A model generated the notes under the pieces. The model was not told where the DNA came from. It saw nothing but the letters and a program-made list of their open reading frames with translations, and did not search any database. DNA of 64,000 nt, taken from assembly GCF_001050475.1 (NCBI RefSeq), contig NZ_CP012034.1, forward strand, positions 2,294,001 through 2,358,000, read 5' to 3'. The position numbers were made by a program, and so were the translations under genes. This DNA comes from Companilactobacillus ginsenosidimutans. GTDB lineage: Bacteria > Bacillota > Bacilli > Lactobacillales > Lactobacillaceae. Positions 41,967 to 51,154 of the stretch are shown piece by piece (positions within the stretch are counted from its first letter, which is position 1; each line of letters starts with the position of its first letter).

Positions 41967-42251
41967 ATGAGCAGACAAGTATCTTATCCAGCAATTCTAG
42001 ACGACGCCGAAAATGATCCAGGGGTATACAGCGTTGAATTTCCAGATGTGCCGAGTGCATTAACTTATGGTACTGGAACAGCCCAGGCCTTATTAAGAGC
42101 GTCAGAAGCATTGGGACTATCACTTTACGATGCTAGCAAATTGCCAGAGCCAACGAGTTTAAGTGACGTACAAAGGAGTAATCCGGATAAAATAGTTAGT
42201 TTAGTGGCAGTGGATTTGGATGAAATTATGAAAAGGGTAAAAATTGTTTAA
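41967..42251 (+). CDS. HicB-like antitoxin domain protein, without HicA
   Basis: A 94-aa protein of the HicB_lk_antitox type, with the partial RNase H-like fold: YPAILDDAENDPGVYSVEFPDV opens it in the typical Y-x-A-x8-G-x-Y-x-V-x-F-P-D pattern. An A-rich helix follows (AQALLRASEALGLSLYD). The C-terminal DNA-binding part is replaced by a short VAVDLDEIMKR segment. No HicA toxin (a ~60-aa dsRBD-like ORF) is visible within 200 bases upstream or 340 bases downstream. AGGGGGGGA precedes the ATG. Confidence 0.82.
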   Translation: MSRQVSYPAILDDAENDPGVYSVEFPDVPSALTYGTGTAQALLRASEALGLSLYDASKLPEPTSLSDVQRSNPDKIVSLVAVDLDEIMKRVKIV

Positions 42252-42261
42252 ACAGTTTATG

Positions 42262-42297
42262 AACAGGGAAAACCATTTTTAGGCTTTCCCTGTTTTG
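42262..42297 (+). terminator. Terminator after the hicB-like gene
   Basis: 10-bp stem (aacagggaaa/tttccctgtt) with T4. Confidence 0.85.
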
Positions 42298-42304
42298 ATA
42301 TTTT

Positions 42305-42537
42305 CTACATCTGAATGTAGGTTTTTAGTTCGATGGATAGTAATTTCACCTCCGCTGATTGCTCCGGGGAAATTGCTTTACTACCGATTCGGTTGATAAC
42401 CGGTCTATTTTTGTAGCCGAAACGAGTTCCGGAAGCCAAATGCCTCCGCTTAGCTACGAGCATCGATGGATGCACAAACCGCATCAATCGCTCCTCTAGG
42501 CTATGCTCAGCATTTTAACGGCTTCCTCCACTCTCTC
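42305..42537 (-). ncRNA. R2b: structured repeat element, copy 2 (two modules)
   Basis: Read on the - strand, this gap starts AGAGAGTGG and has GAGCATAGCCTAGAGGAGCG and GTAGCTAAGCGGAGG in the same order as R2a. The flanking stem GGAAGCC..AAATGC pairs with GCATTT..GGCTTCC, different bases from R2a. A second module follows with a TAGT..AATTTC / GAAATTACTA stem and another AGCGGAGG in its loop. No protein frame is credible. The map gene starts just to the right, on the other strand. Confidence 0.55.
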
Positions 42538-42593
42538 TTGAATTTTGAATGTTATACTTATGTTAACTTTTTGTTTGAGAGGTCTATTTTTAT

Positions 42594-43391
42594 ATGATTA
42601 CATTAAAATCACCACGTGAAATTGAGGGTATGAGAAAATCTGGCGAACTTTTGGCTAACACTCATATCGGTTTAAGGAAGATTATCAAACCTGGAATCTC
42701 ATCTTGGGAAATTGAAGAATTTGCGGATAAATATATTACTGATCATGGTGGGACTCCATCGGAAAAGGGTTTTGAAGGTTACAAGTTTGCTACTTGCGTT
42801 TGTGTTAACGATGAAGTTGCACATGGTATTCCTCGTAAAAATTTGATTTTGAGAAAAGGTGACGTTGTTAAGGTTGATATGACGGTTAATCTTGATGGCT
42901 ATGAAAGTGATTCTTGCTGGACTTATGCTGTTGGTGAACTTTCTGATGAGGATCAGCGTTTAATGGATGTTACTCACAAAGCTTTATATCTCGGTATCGA
43001 TCAAGCTGTTATTGGTAACAGAATTGGTGATATTGGACATGCAATTCAAGAATATGTTGAAACTGAGAATCACATGGGGGATGTCCGTGATTTGATTGGT
43101 CACGGTATCCAGCCTACAATGCACGAATTGCCAAATGTTCCACATTATGGAGAAGCTGGAACTGGTTTAAGGTTGCGTGAAGGTATGACTATTACAATTG
43201 AACCAATGGTAAATTTAGGAACTTGGGAAATTAATGACAAGTTTGTAAAGGAAGATGGTTGGGAGTACTTTGTTTCAGCTGATGGTACTAAGTCAGCTCA
43301 ATATGAGCACACTATTGCAATTACTAAAGATGGTCCCAAGATTTTGACTTCACAAGACCCAGAATATGATGCTAAATATCTTTTGAAATAA
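42594..43391 (+). CDS. map: Methionine aminopeptidase, type I
   Basis: Removes N-terminal methionine from new proteins. The 265-aa protein has the pita-bread fold metal ligands: Asp in VDMTVNLDGYESD (two), His in GHGIQPTMHE, Glu in TIEPMV and Glu in QYEHTIAIT. It has the internal insert seen in lactic acid bacterial MetAPs and lacks an N-terminal zinc finger. GAGAGG is found 12 bases upstream. Confidence 0.96.
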   Translation: MITLKSPREIEGMRKSGELLANTHIGLRKIIKPGISSWEIEEFADKYITDHGGTPSEKGFEGYKFATCVCVNDEVAHGIPRKNLILRKGDVVKVDMTVNLDGYESDSCWTYAVGELSDEDQRLMDVTHKALYLGIDQAVIGNRIGDIGHAIQEYVETENHMGDVRDLIGHGIQPTMHELPNVPHYGEAGTGLRLREGMTITIEPMVNLGTWEINDKFVKEDGWEYFVSADGTKSAQYEHTIAITKDGPKILTSQDPEYDAKYLLK

Positions 43392-43403
43392 CGGTTTATT
43401 AAT

Positions 43404-44366
43404 ATGAAAGAACAAACACATAAAGAGACGCCACTATTCAAACAAGATATTTCTAAATGGCAAAAATTTATGGGATTGGTCAAGAATATAGGAAGTGCAC
43501 TGGGTGACTCGAATGTTTCGCTGGCATCTAAGGCGATTACCTACTATATTTTGTTGGCCTTATTTCCGACGGTCATTATTATTGGAAATTTGATACCGTT
43601 ACTACATTTGAATAAGCCGACTGTGGTTGAATACATCGAATTCATTTTGCCAAAGGATTTACATAATTATATGATGCCAACTATTGTCAAAGTATTGTCT
43701 GACTCAAATAAAGGTGTACTTTCAATTGGTATTATTTTGGCGGTCTGGGCAATTTCTCGAGGTATTAATATAACGCAAATGACCATGAATCAAGCCTATG
43801 GCTTTGATGTCGATAGTTTGTATGCTAATACGACTTTCTTTAATTTTATAATTCGAAGAAGTCTAGCGTTTGTGATCACATTTGTTATGTTAGTCGCCGG
43901 AGTCGCCGTAGTGGGCATATTTACCTTCGGTCAAGCAATTATGAGGTGGTTATTGCCAACGATTGGGTTAGATCCGGGCTTTTTAAACGAGTTCTCACGG
44001 TGGAAATGGCCTATTGCAATTGCTATAATGATGTTGGTCGTCTTCACTTTATTCTATTTTTTACCTAATGTACGTTTGAAAATTCATTATGTATTACTTG
44101 GTACAGTCATTTCTTCAATAGGAATCTTGCTATTGTCACAATTGTTTACATATTATTTGGATTATTTCGGGACGGCCTGGAATAACTATGGAACCATTGG
44201 GGCAATTATTATTTTCCTATTATGGATGAACATGACGGTAACAATTTTTATATTTGGGAATGCGGTTAACGTAGGTTTCGCTGAGTCCAGTAAAGGACCT
44301 TTCCTACATAAAAAAACAAGTAAGCTAACCAATTATTTAAAGTCACGTGAAAAGGAAGAAGAATAA
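43404..44366 (+). CDS. YihY/BrkB family membrane protein
   Basis: A 320-aa protein of the YihY (formerly RNase BN) family with six membrane segments. Typical parts are [21 protein letters not shown], split over the first helix, and the C-terminal block [19 protein letters not shown] followed by a conserved glycine-rich turn. Family members are putative transporters of unknown substrate; the old ribonuclease assignment is not supported. The ribosome site is weak, so translation may depend on map, 12 bases upstream. Confidence 0.88.
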   Translation: MKEQTHKETPLFKQDISKWQKFMGLVKNIGSALGDSNVSLASKAITYYILLALFPTVIIIGNLIPLLHLNKPTVVEYIEFILPKDLHNYMMPTIVKVLSDSNKGVLSIGIILAVWAISRGINITQMTMNQAYGFDVDSLYANTTFFNFIIRRSLAFVITFVMLVAGVAVVGIFTFGQAIMRWLLPTIGLDPGFLNEFSRWKWPIAIAIMMLVVFTLFYFLPNVRLKIHYVLLGTVISSIGILLLSQLFTYYLDYFGTAWNNYGTIGAIIIFLLWMNMTVTIFIFGNAVNVGFAESSKGPFLHKKTSKLTNYLKSREKEEE

Positions 44367-44368
44367 CG

Positions 44369-45271
44369 ATGAAAGTAAGAAAAGCTATAATCCCTGCAGC
44401 AGGTTTGGGAACAAGATTTTTACCAGCTACAAAGGCTCTTGCAAAGGAAATGTTACCAATTGTTGATAAACCAACAATTCAATTCATTGTCGAAGAAGCA
44501 AAAGCATCAGGTATCGAAGATATTCTGATCATTACTGGTAAAAACAAACGTTCAATTGAAGATCATTTTGACTCAGTGCCAGAATTGGAACAAAATTTGG
44601 CATCGAAAAACAAAATGGAATTATTGAAGGTTGTTCAAGATACTACTGATTTGGGTGTTAACTTGTATTACAGCCGTCAGTCACATCCAAATGGCTTAGG
44701 TGATGCAATTGCCCAAGCACGTTCATTTATTGCTGACGAACCATTTGTTGTTATGCTAGGTGACGATTTAATGTCAGATAAGGTTCCTCTGACAAAACAA
44801 TTAATCGAAGATTTTGAAGAAACACACGCTTCAACGCTTGCAGTAATGCAAGTTCCTAAGAAAGAAGTTTCAAAATATGGTGTAATTGATCCAGAAGGTC
44901 AACAACGTCCTGGACTATACAACGTTAAACGATTTGTTGAAAAGCCTAAGGTTGAAGATGCTCCAAGTAACTTGGCAATTATTGGACGTTACTTACTGAC
45001 ACCTGAGATTTTTGACTTATTGGACACTCAAAAGCCTGGTGCAGGTAAAGAAATTCAACTTACTGACGCCATCGATCGCATGAACAAAACACAAAGGGTT
45101 TTTGCCCATGAATTCAAAGGTGCTCGTTTTGATGTTGGTAATAAATTTGGATATGTTAAAACAAACATTGAATATGGATTGACTCACCCAGAAGTTAAGG
45201 ATGAATTGAAATCTTACATTATTGATTTAGCAAAGAAGTTACAAGCTGACGATAAGAAAACTACTAAATAA
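44369..45271 (+). CDS. galU: UTP-glucose-1-phosphate uridylyltransferase
   Basis: Makes UDP-glucose from glucose-1-phosphate, feeding galactose use, glycolipid and wall polysaccharide synthesis. The 300-aa protein opens [19 protein letters not shown], the nucleotidyltransferase signature, and has [16 protein letters not shown] and [15 protein letters not shown] as further GalU blocks. AAGGAAG lies inside the yihY end, 2 bases separate the genes, and an operon with map and yihY is likely. Confidence 0.96.
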   Translation: MKVRKAIIPAAGLGTRFLPATKALAKEMLPIVDKPTIQFIVEEAKASGIEDILIITGKNKRSIEDHFDSVPELEQNLASKNKMELLKVVQDTTDLGVNLYYSRQSHPNGLGDAIAQARSFIADEPFVVMLGDDLMSDKVPLTKQLIEDFEETHASTLAVMQVPKKEVSKYGVIDPEGQQRPGLYNVKRFVEKPKVEDAPSNLAIIGRYLLTPEIFDLLDTQKPGAGKEIQLTDAIDRMNKTQRVFAHEFKGARFDVGNKFGYVKTNIEYGLTHPEVKDELKSYIIDLAKKLQADDKKTTK

Positions 45272-45274
45272 TAT

Positions 45275-45589
45275 TTAACCTAGTAACAGACAATCATCAG
45301 CGACTCTAAAACCAAAGAGTTGTTGATGTTTTTTTGTGCCTTCGTAAAAAACGGGGAAGGTATAATATTCCTTTTTGTTAAGCAATAATAAAAATTCCCA
45401 ATTTTGTAGTCCGCGTAATTTTTCAGAGGTCTTCAAATAAACTGCCTCATCATGGACATCGATGTCCACAACAGCCAGTCGTTTGTCCTTTTCTTCAACC
45501 ATCACACGACTATTTTTCTTAAAGTCGTTTAGCAATAAAATCAAATCAATCGTTCTCATTGAAACACCATCGTTGTATTTATTTGTCAT
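45275..45589 (-). CDS. Hypothetical protein, 104 aa
   Basis: A soluble protein with a leucine-rich amphipathic opening (MRTIDLILLLNDFKKN at residues 11-26), then a short beta-rich region. It converges on galU. A shorter start at the second Met is possible. No recognised domain, signal peptide or membrane helix. Its ORF is open over its length with ordinary codon use, so it is probably real. Confidence 0.6.
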   Translation of the reverse strand: MTNKYNDGVSMRTIDLILLLNDFKKNSRVMVEEKDKRLAVVDIDVHDEAVYLKTSEKLRGLQNWEFLLLLNKKEYYTFPVFYEGTKKHQQLFGFRVADDCLLLG

Positions 45590-45646
45590 ATAAATTATTA
45601 TTTAAACTTAAGGTTATTCTACCAAATTAAAGAGGGTAATGAATTT

Positions 45647-46801
45647 ATGGATTCAGTCGTTATTATAGATGCCAAGAGAACTGCTATTGGCAAATTCCGC
45701 GGTCAGTTCGCAAATGTCTCATCAGTCGAACTCGGCACAGAACTAGTAAAGCAGTTATTGACTAATAACAAAATCAATCCAGAAGATGTCGATCAATTCA
45801 TTTTTGGAAACGTTTATCAATCCGGAATGGGACAAAATGTCGCCAGACAAATTGGTATAAACGTTGGTGGTAGTGCAAAGTCAACCGCCATGACAGTCAA
45901 TCAAGTATGTGGTTCAGGTATGAAAGCTGTGCACGACGCAACAAATGCCTTACTGCTAGAAGATGCCGATATCATCGTTTGTGGTGGTGTTGAAAGCATG
46001 TCAAACGCACCTTTTTACTCAAAACGTGTCGGCAAGTTAGAAGTTTCCGATGAACAAGGTGATACATTATTTCGAGACGGATTAGTTGATGCCTTTGGAA
46101 ATTATCCAATGGGAATCACCGCCGAAAATGTTGCCAAACGATACAACGTAACTCGCCAAATGCAAGACGAGTTTTCTTTGCAGTCTCAGAAGAAAGCCTT
46201 CGCAGCGACTGACAAAATTGCCGATGAGATCTTGCCAATTGAAGTTGATGGTAAGCAAGTTGTCACCGACCAATCAATTCGTGGCGAATCAACACTCGAA
46301 ACAATGTCAAATCTCAAACCAGCTTTTGAAGAAAACGGAACAGTTACCGCCGGCAATTCCTCACCTCTAAATGACGGTGCAGCAGCGATGATTTTAATGC
46401 GTAAGAAGACTGCTGAAAAATTAGGCTTGTCGTATATTGCCGAATTGAAAGGCTACGTCGAAGCTGGTATTGATCCAAGTATCATGGGTTATGCTCCATA
46501 TTATGCCATCAACAAATATTATGATAAGTACAATATCACTCAAGACCAAATTGATTATTTCGAAATCAATGAAGCTTTTGCCGCCCAGTCAGTAGCAGTG
46601 GCTCGTGACTTGAAGATACCTGATGATAAGTTGAATGTGTTTGGTGGAGCCATTGCAATCGGTCATCCATTAGGTGCAACAGGCGCACGTCTTATAGTTT
46701 CACTAATAAACATTTTGCAAAAAGAAAATAAGAAATCCGGTATTGCTTCACTCTGCATTGGTGGAGGAATGGGGATGGCGTTAGGACTCGAATTATCATG
46801 A
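45647..46801 (+). CDS. Acetyl-CoA C-acetyltransferase (thiolase)
   Basis: Condenses two acetyl-CoA into acetoacetyl-CoA, the first step of the mevalonate route. The 384-aa protein has the nucleophile Cys88 in NQVCGSGMKAV, the GHPLGATGAR histidine loop, and the second catalytic Cys370 in CIGGGMGMA. Its stop overlaps the mvaA start (ATGA), and mvaS follows, so the three genes give the complete upper mevalonate pathway from acetyl-CoA. Confidence 0.95.
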   Translation: MDSVVIIDAKRTAIGKFRGQFANVSSVELGTELVKQLLTNNKINPEDVDQFIFGNVYQSGMGQNVARQIGINVGGSAKSTAMTVNQVCGSGMKAVHDATNALLLEDADIIVCGGVESMSNAPFYSKRVGKLEVSDEQGDTLFRDGLVDAFGNYPMGITAENVAKRYNVTRQMQDEFSLQSQKKAFAATDKIADEILPIEVDGKQVVTDQSIRGESTLETMSNLKPAFEENGTVTAGNSSPLNDGAAAMILMRKKTAEKLGLSYIAELKGYVEAGIDPSIMGYAPYYAINKYYDKYNITQDQIDYFEINEAFAAQSVAVARDLKIPDDKLNVFGGAIAIGHPLGATGARLIVSLINILQKENKKSGIASLCIGGGMGMALGLELS

Positions 46802-48039
46802 AATTATACGAGATGAATAACGATCAACGAATCGATTATTTAGTTGAACACGGAAATTTGAATGCTGAGCAAGCTGATTTTTTGCGTGCTGGCGACCCGT
46901 TGAGTTTAGACTTGGCGAATAGTTTGAGTGAAAATCAGATTGGCATATTTGGATTGCCTTATGGCTTTGCAACTGACTTTTTAGTTAATGGCAAAGAATA
47001 TTCGGTTCCAATGTCAATCGAGGAGCCATCTGTGATTGCTGCGGCATCAAATGGTGCTCAACGTGTGAAACGTAATGGCGGGTTTACAGTCGAGACGAGT
47101 CAACACATTATGTATGGTCAAATTGTTTTGGAAAATGCCGGGTCGGATGAACTCGATATTTTGACTGAGAACAGCAAGTTGATCAAGGATTTAGCTATTT
47201 CTGCTAGACCAAGTTTGAAACGTCATGGTGGCGGTATTTATGAACTATCAAGTTCTATTATTGGCGACAACGTTGAAATTGATTTAGGTGTTGCTACTGG
47301 GGATGCGATGGGTGCAAATATTGTTAATTCGATGCTTGAAGCCATTTCTCCGAAGATTTCAGAATTAACTGGTAAAGATATTTTGTGCGCCATTTTATCT
47401 AATGATGGTGAACATCAAGTTGTAAAAGTTAAGGCTGAAATCAATTTTGACGATTTAAAGACTAAGGATATGTCTGGTGCTGATGTCGCTTCAAGGATTG
47501 TTAAACTTACAAAGTTTGCACAACTGTCGAAGATGCGTGCAGTGACACATAACAAGGGAATTATGAATGGTGTCGATGCGGTTCTGATTGCCACTGGAAA
47601 TGATTTCAGAGCTGAAGAGGCTGCTGCTCATAGTTATTTTGCTGACAGACGAGAATATAAGCCATTTAGCGATTGGAATACCGTTGACAACAAGTTAGTC
47701 GGAACTTTAGAAATGCCAGTTGAAATTGGGACTGTTGGTGGTGCGATTAAAGCTTTGCCAATGGCACAAATTAGTTTAGCGATAATGAATATTAATAGTA
47801 GCCAAGAACTTCAGGCTGTCATTGGATCAGTTGGATTAGCCAATAATCTTTCCGCTTTGAGAGCTTTAGTTACAACAGGGATTCAAGCTGGTCACATGAG
47901 TTTACAAAGTAAGTCATTGGCTGTTTCTGCTGGAGCAAAAGGCGAAGAAATTAGTATCATTTCTAAACAGTTAAATGAATCAAAAGAGTATACACTCGAA
48001 AATGCTACCGAACTTCTGAAAAAATTGAGGAATAATTAA
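46798..48039 (+). CDS. mvaA: Hydroxymethylglutaryl-CoA reductase, class II
   Basis: Reduces HMG-CoA to mevalonate. The 413-aa length and lack of membrane segments mark class II (bacterial). EEPSVIAAASNGA near residue 78 carries the conserved glutamate, GDAMGANIVNSM near 167 the cofactor-site region, and TVGGAIKALPMAQ near 315 the C-terminal family block. The ATG overlaps the thiolase stop by four bases, indicating coupled translation. mvaS begins 2 bases after its stop. Confidence 0.95.
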   Translation: MKLYEMNNDQRIDYLVEHGNLNAEQADFLRAGDPLSLDLANSLSENQIGIFGLPYGFATDFLVNGKEYSVPMSIEEPSVIAAASNGAQRVKRNGGFTVETSQHIMYGQIVLENAGSDELDILTENSKLIKDLAISARPSLKRHGGGIYELSSSIIGDNVEIDLGVATGDAMGANIVNSMLEAISPKISELTGKDILCAILSNDGEHQVVKVKAEINFDDLKTKDMSGADVASRIVKLTKFAQLSKMRAVTHNKGIMNGVDAVLIATGNDFRAEEAAAHSYFADRREYKPFSDWNTVDNKLVGTLEMPVEIGTVGGAIKALPMAQISLAIMNINSSQELQAVIGSVGLANNLSALRALVTTGIQAGHMSLQSKSLAVSAGAKGEEISIISKQLNESKEYTLENATELLKKLRNN

Positions 48040-48040
48040 T

Positions 48041-49198
48041 ATGGATATTGGAATTGAAAGAATCGGTTTTTATACACCTAATAGTTACATCGATATCGTT
48101 GAACTAGCAAAAGCTCGTGGACAAGAACCTGACAAGTTTACAATTGGTATTGGACAAGATAAACAGGCTGTACCAGCAATTTATGAAGATGCAGTCACAA
48201 TGGCAGCCGAATCTGCAGATCAAATTTTAGACGACAGCAATAAAAAAGACATTGGTCTAGTAATCGTCGGAACTGAAAGTAGTGTCGACGAATCAAAAGC
48301 CAGTGCTTTATTTTTGATGGATTTATTAGATTTACCAGAAAATGTACGTGCTTTTGAAATCAAAGAAGCATGTTATGGTGCAACAGCTGGGTTACAGATG
48401 GCTTACAATTTTGTATCCACAAACCCCGGTAAAAAAGCCTTAGTAGTAGCCAGTGACATCGCCAGATATGGTATCAACACACCTGGGGAAGTTACGCAAG
48501 GTGCAGGTTCCGTAGCTATGTTAATTAGTTCAACCCCACAAATTCTGAAGTTAGAAAATAAATCTGCCTATATGAGTAGAAATGTCGGAGATTTCTGGCG
48601 CCCAACTTTTTCTAAAACAGCTTTTGCACGCGGAAAATTCTCAAATCAAATCTACATTGAATTTTTCGAAACACTTTGGAAAAGATACCAAAAAGAATTT
48701 GATGTGACTGCCGACGATTTCAAAGCGATGTTGTATCACATTCCATACACGAAGATGGGTACCAAAGCTATGCGTACGTTGGAGGGCAAAATCTCTGACG
48801 AAAAATATGCTCAACTTCAAGCAGAATACAAATATAGTATTCAATATGGACGAGAAGTCGGAAATCTATATACGGGTTCATTATATTTAGGATTGTTGTC
48901 ATATTTGATTAACTCGGCAGTAACACCCGGCGATGAATTGTTACTATTCAGTTATGGATCAGGTGCTGTGGGCGAATTATACAGTGCTAAAGTTTGCGAA
49001 AATTTCAAACAATATATTCATGTGAAAAATGTTCAATCTTTGTTAAATAATCGTAAAAAAATAAGTATTTCGGAATATGAAAGTATTTTTTCTCAATCAG
49101 TTAGAGATGGAGAAAGTGTTGATCCATCAGTAGTTACAGGGGAGTTCTATCTCAGTGAGATCAAAGAAAACGAGAGATTGTACAAAACTAAACAATAA
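48041..49198 (+). CDS. mvaS: Hydroxymethylglutaryl-CoA synthase
   Basis: Condenses acetyl-CoA and acetoacetyl-CoA to HMG-CoA. The 385-aa protein opens MDIGIERIGFYTPNSYIDI, with the catalytic Cys111 in KEACYGATAGLQ, and later YHIPYTKMG (catalytic His region) and SYGSGAVGELYS. It is third in the thiolase-mvaA-mvaS operon. No terminator is evident right after it: its stop is 5 bases from the -35 box of the R4a RNA. Confidence 0.96.
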   Translation: MDIGIERIGFYTPNSYIDIVELAKARGQEPDKFTIGIGQDKQAVPAIYEDAVTMAAESADQILDDSNKKDIGLVIVGTESSVDESKASALFLMDLLDLPENVRAFEIKEACYGATAGLQMAYNFVSTNPGKKALVVASDIARYGINTPGEVTQGAGSVAMLISSTPQILKLENKSAYMSRNVGDFWRPTFSKTAFARGKFSNQIYIEFFETLWKRYQKEFDVTADDFKAMLYHIPYTKMGTKAMRTLEGKISDEKYAQLQAEYKYSIQYGREVGNLYTGSLYLGLLSYLINSAVTPGDELLLFSYGSGAVGELYSAKVCENFKQYIHVKNVQSLLNNRKKISISEYESIFSQSVRDGESVDPSVVTGEFYLSEIKENERLYKTKQ

Positions 49199-49202
49199 TT
49201 GG

Positions 49203-49231
49203 TTGCAAACGCTTACAACGAATGGTATATT
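49203..49231 (+). promoter_or_regulatory. R4a promoter with overlapping cre site
   Basis: TTGCAA (49203-49208) and TATATT (49226-49231) are exactly 17 bases apart. TTGCAAACGCTTACAA at 49203-49218 matches every fixed position of the cre consensus WTGNAANCGNWWNCAW, so CcpA should block the -35 region in the presence of preferred sugars. Confidence 0.75.
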
Positions 49232-49237
49232 AAAGAC

Positions 49238-49861
49238 GTGGTAAAGATGAATTGCCAAAGCTGTAGACCTTAATGACAGTTATGAAGTTTTAAAGTTTTA
49301 CTTTTCGTTTGGAGATGGTAGGATTTTAGATCAAACTAAAGTTAGAGTATTACGGTACAATGGCACGATTGGAACTAGCAACAAAACGTTAACATAAGAT
49401 CGACTTAAATTTAGATTAGTCGCGCAAGCTCAATACATGATTTGCTAGGACCCATTTTGATAGCAACAAAAGAAACACGATACAGAAACAGAAACATTTT
49501 TAGAGTAGTAAGATTTGTTTTCAGTAGTATGATTCAACTTGATGAAACTACAGTGTGATTTCATCTTGCCACTTCAAATGTGACGACCCTGCCGAGATGG
49601 TAGAGTCGTCTTTTACTTGCCCTAAGTGGCTTCGCCACCAAGGGCAAGTTATGGGATGATTGTAAGGTGTCTTAGTGGCTATGCCACTTAGACACCCAAA
49701 AAGAGTGGCATATCCTATTAAAGGAACAACCTAAGGCATAGATAATCAACCAGAGAGAAGCGAACGCTCTTGAACTTAAAGATCTTAAGACGCCTAAAGT
49801 AACTTCCGTACAAATAAAATACTCAATCAAAACTATCGTCCTAAGGATGATAGTTTTTTTA
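49238..49861 (+). ncRNA. R4a: ~620-nt structured non-coding RNA, copy 1
   Basis: Bounded by the promoter at 49203 and a terminator (aactatcgtcc/ggatgatagtt, then T7) at 49830-49861. The same unit recurs at 50552-51154. Stems keep pairing while the bases change: gacgac/gtcgtc with ctgcc/ggtag (49582-49610), acttgccc/gggcaagt (49615-49649), and ggtgtc/gacacc (49666-49696) enclosing AGTGGC/GCCACT. Long blocks such as GTAGTAAGATTTGTTTTC are identical. All frames are interrupted. Size and ornate hairpins recall ROOL-class RNA and the long abundant RNA reported in Ligilactobacillus salivarius, but I cannot verify identity. Confidence 0.8.
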
Positions 49862-50074
49862 GCTAAATAAGCGTTAGATAATGAAAGAAAAATGTTTTCT
49901 CCATCTATACCGAAACAGTATAATCACTTTTTGAGACAAAGAAAAGAGTAGAATACGTAGCAGAGGACGAAAGCTCACAAAAATTTTAAATGATCCTCAG
50001 TTACTAATTAAAAGTTTTGGTAGTGAGCATTCAGATTATACAGATTGAAGACTATCACTAAGGAGTTGACTATC
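49862..50074 (+). other. Gap before the HigA-like gene, possible toxin-gene remnant
   Basis: About 210 bases. Two short frames that would join by one frameshift (around VEYVAEDESS and KILNDPQLLIKSFGSEHSD) run up to the regulator's ribosome site. This is the place where a HigB-like toxin gene would be expected, so it may be decayed coding sequence. This is weak. Confidence 0.25.
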
Positions 50075-50410
50075 ATGTTACATCGAGATAATAAGATTCG
50101 TCAGTACCATACCAGCTCGGCTGCTGACCTCATTAAGGAAACGATGGAATTTTATCGGATTACACAAACTGATCTAGCTGATCGATTAGGGGTTAGTAAA
50201 AAAAACATATCAGATATTCTCAATCGCAAACGATTCATTAATGAGGTACTAGCTTTGAGAATTGAAACTGTGATGGGGATTTCTAGTCAGTTATTGTTAA
50301 ACCTAGATGTGAATTTTAAGTTGCATCTTGCCAAGAAAACCTCTGAAAATTCTGTGCCACAAAATAAATCAGATAAGTTTCTTAAACGATATGATTGGGT
50401 AACAGCCTGA
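50075..50410 (+). CDS. HigA/VapI-type XRE antitoxin-like regulator, orphan
   Basis: A 111-aa protein with an XRE HTH domain (about 22-75; TQTDLADRLGVSKKNISDIL) followed by the LRIETVMGISSQLLLNLDVNFKL helix typical of HigA/VapI antitoxins, then a basic tail. ATG 50075 follows AAGGAG; a TTG ten codons upstream lies before that site. No intact toxin gene accompanies it. It is flanked on both sides by the R4 RNAs in the same direction, so it may regulate them or have been carried with them. Confidence 0.85.
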   Translation: MLHRDNKIRQYHTSSAADLIKETMEFYRITQTDLADRLGVSKKNISDILNRKRFINEVLALRIETVMGISSQLLLNLDVNFKLHLAKKTSENSVPQNKSDKFLKRYDWVTA

Positions 50411-50516
50411 TTTTCATTGGGGTGATTATCCTAAGAACATCCTGTCAACAACCCCATGTAGATATATATGCTAATTTCAAAAACTATAATAGATTTAACC
50501 TTCTCTTAACTATCTA

Positions 50517-50545
50517 TTGCAATCGCTTTCAACAAATGGTAAATT
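50517..50545 (+). promoter_or_regulatory. R4b promoter with overlapping cre site
   Basis: TTGCAA (50517-50522) and TAAATT (50540-50545) with 17-base spacing. TTGCAATCGCTTTCAA at 50517-50532 is again a full match to the cre consensus, with variation only at free positions relative to R4a. Confidence 0.75.
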
Positions 50546-50551
50546 AAAGAC

Positions 50552-51154
50552 GTGGTAAAGATGAATTGCCAAGAATGTAGACCACAATTAAATGTCATAA
50601 GCCTCGTCACTGACAGACTTATTTCAAGTTAATCGTAGAGAGCTACAGCAGTAAGGCAATATTGGAACTAGCATAAAACGTTAAAATACAATCGACTTTT
50701 AAAATAACCATTTTAAAGTCGCCTAAACTCAATACATGATTTGTTAGGATCCATTTATTTCAGAAATACAAATACTTCAAGTAGTAAGATTTGTTTTCGG
50801 TAGTATGATTCACTAGATGAAACTACAGAGTAATTTCATCTTGCCACTTAGAATTTGTGACAGCCCCGTCGAGATGACGGAGCTGTTTTTTACTGTGCCT
50901 AAGTGGCTCCGCCACCAAGGCACAGTTATGGGTCGATTGTAAGGGTTCTTGGTGGCTATGCCACCTAGAACCCCAAAAAGAGAGGCATATCCTATTAAAG
51001 GAACAACCTATGGCATAGATAATCAACTAGAGAGTAGAGAGCCCTTGAACTTAAGGTTTTGAACTTAAGATTTTAAACCTAAACATCCTAAAGCAACTTC
51101 CATAAAAATTTAATCATCAACTAAAACTACCATCTCCTGATGATAGTTTTTTTA
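50552..51154 (+). ncRNA. R4b: ~600-nt structured non-coding RNA, copy 2
   Basis: Colinear with R4a. Its stems are gacagc/gctgtt with ccgtc/gacgg (50859-50887), actgtgcc/ggcacagt (50892-50926) and gggttc/gaaccc (50943-50973), each a compensated version of the R4a stem. The 5' third (50590-50690) is the least conserved. The terminator is ctaccatc/gatgatag followed by T7 at 51123-51154. It lies 107 bases downstream of the HigA-like gene with its own promoter. Confidence 0.8.

Noticed and set aside
50823..51026. 67-codon frame on the - strand inside R4b
   Set aside because: The equivalent region of R4a is not open, while the RNA stems are conserved by compensation.
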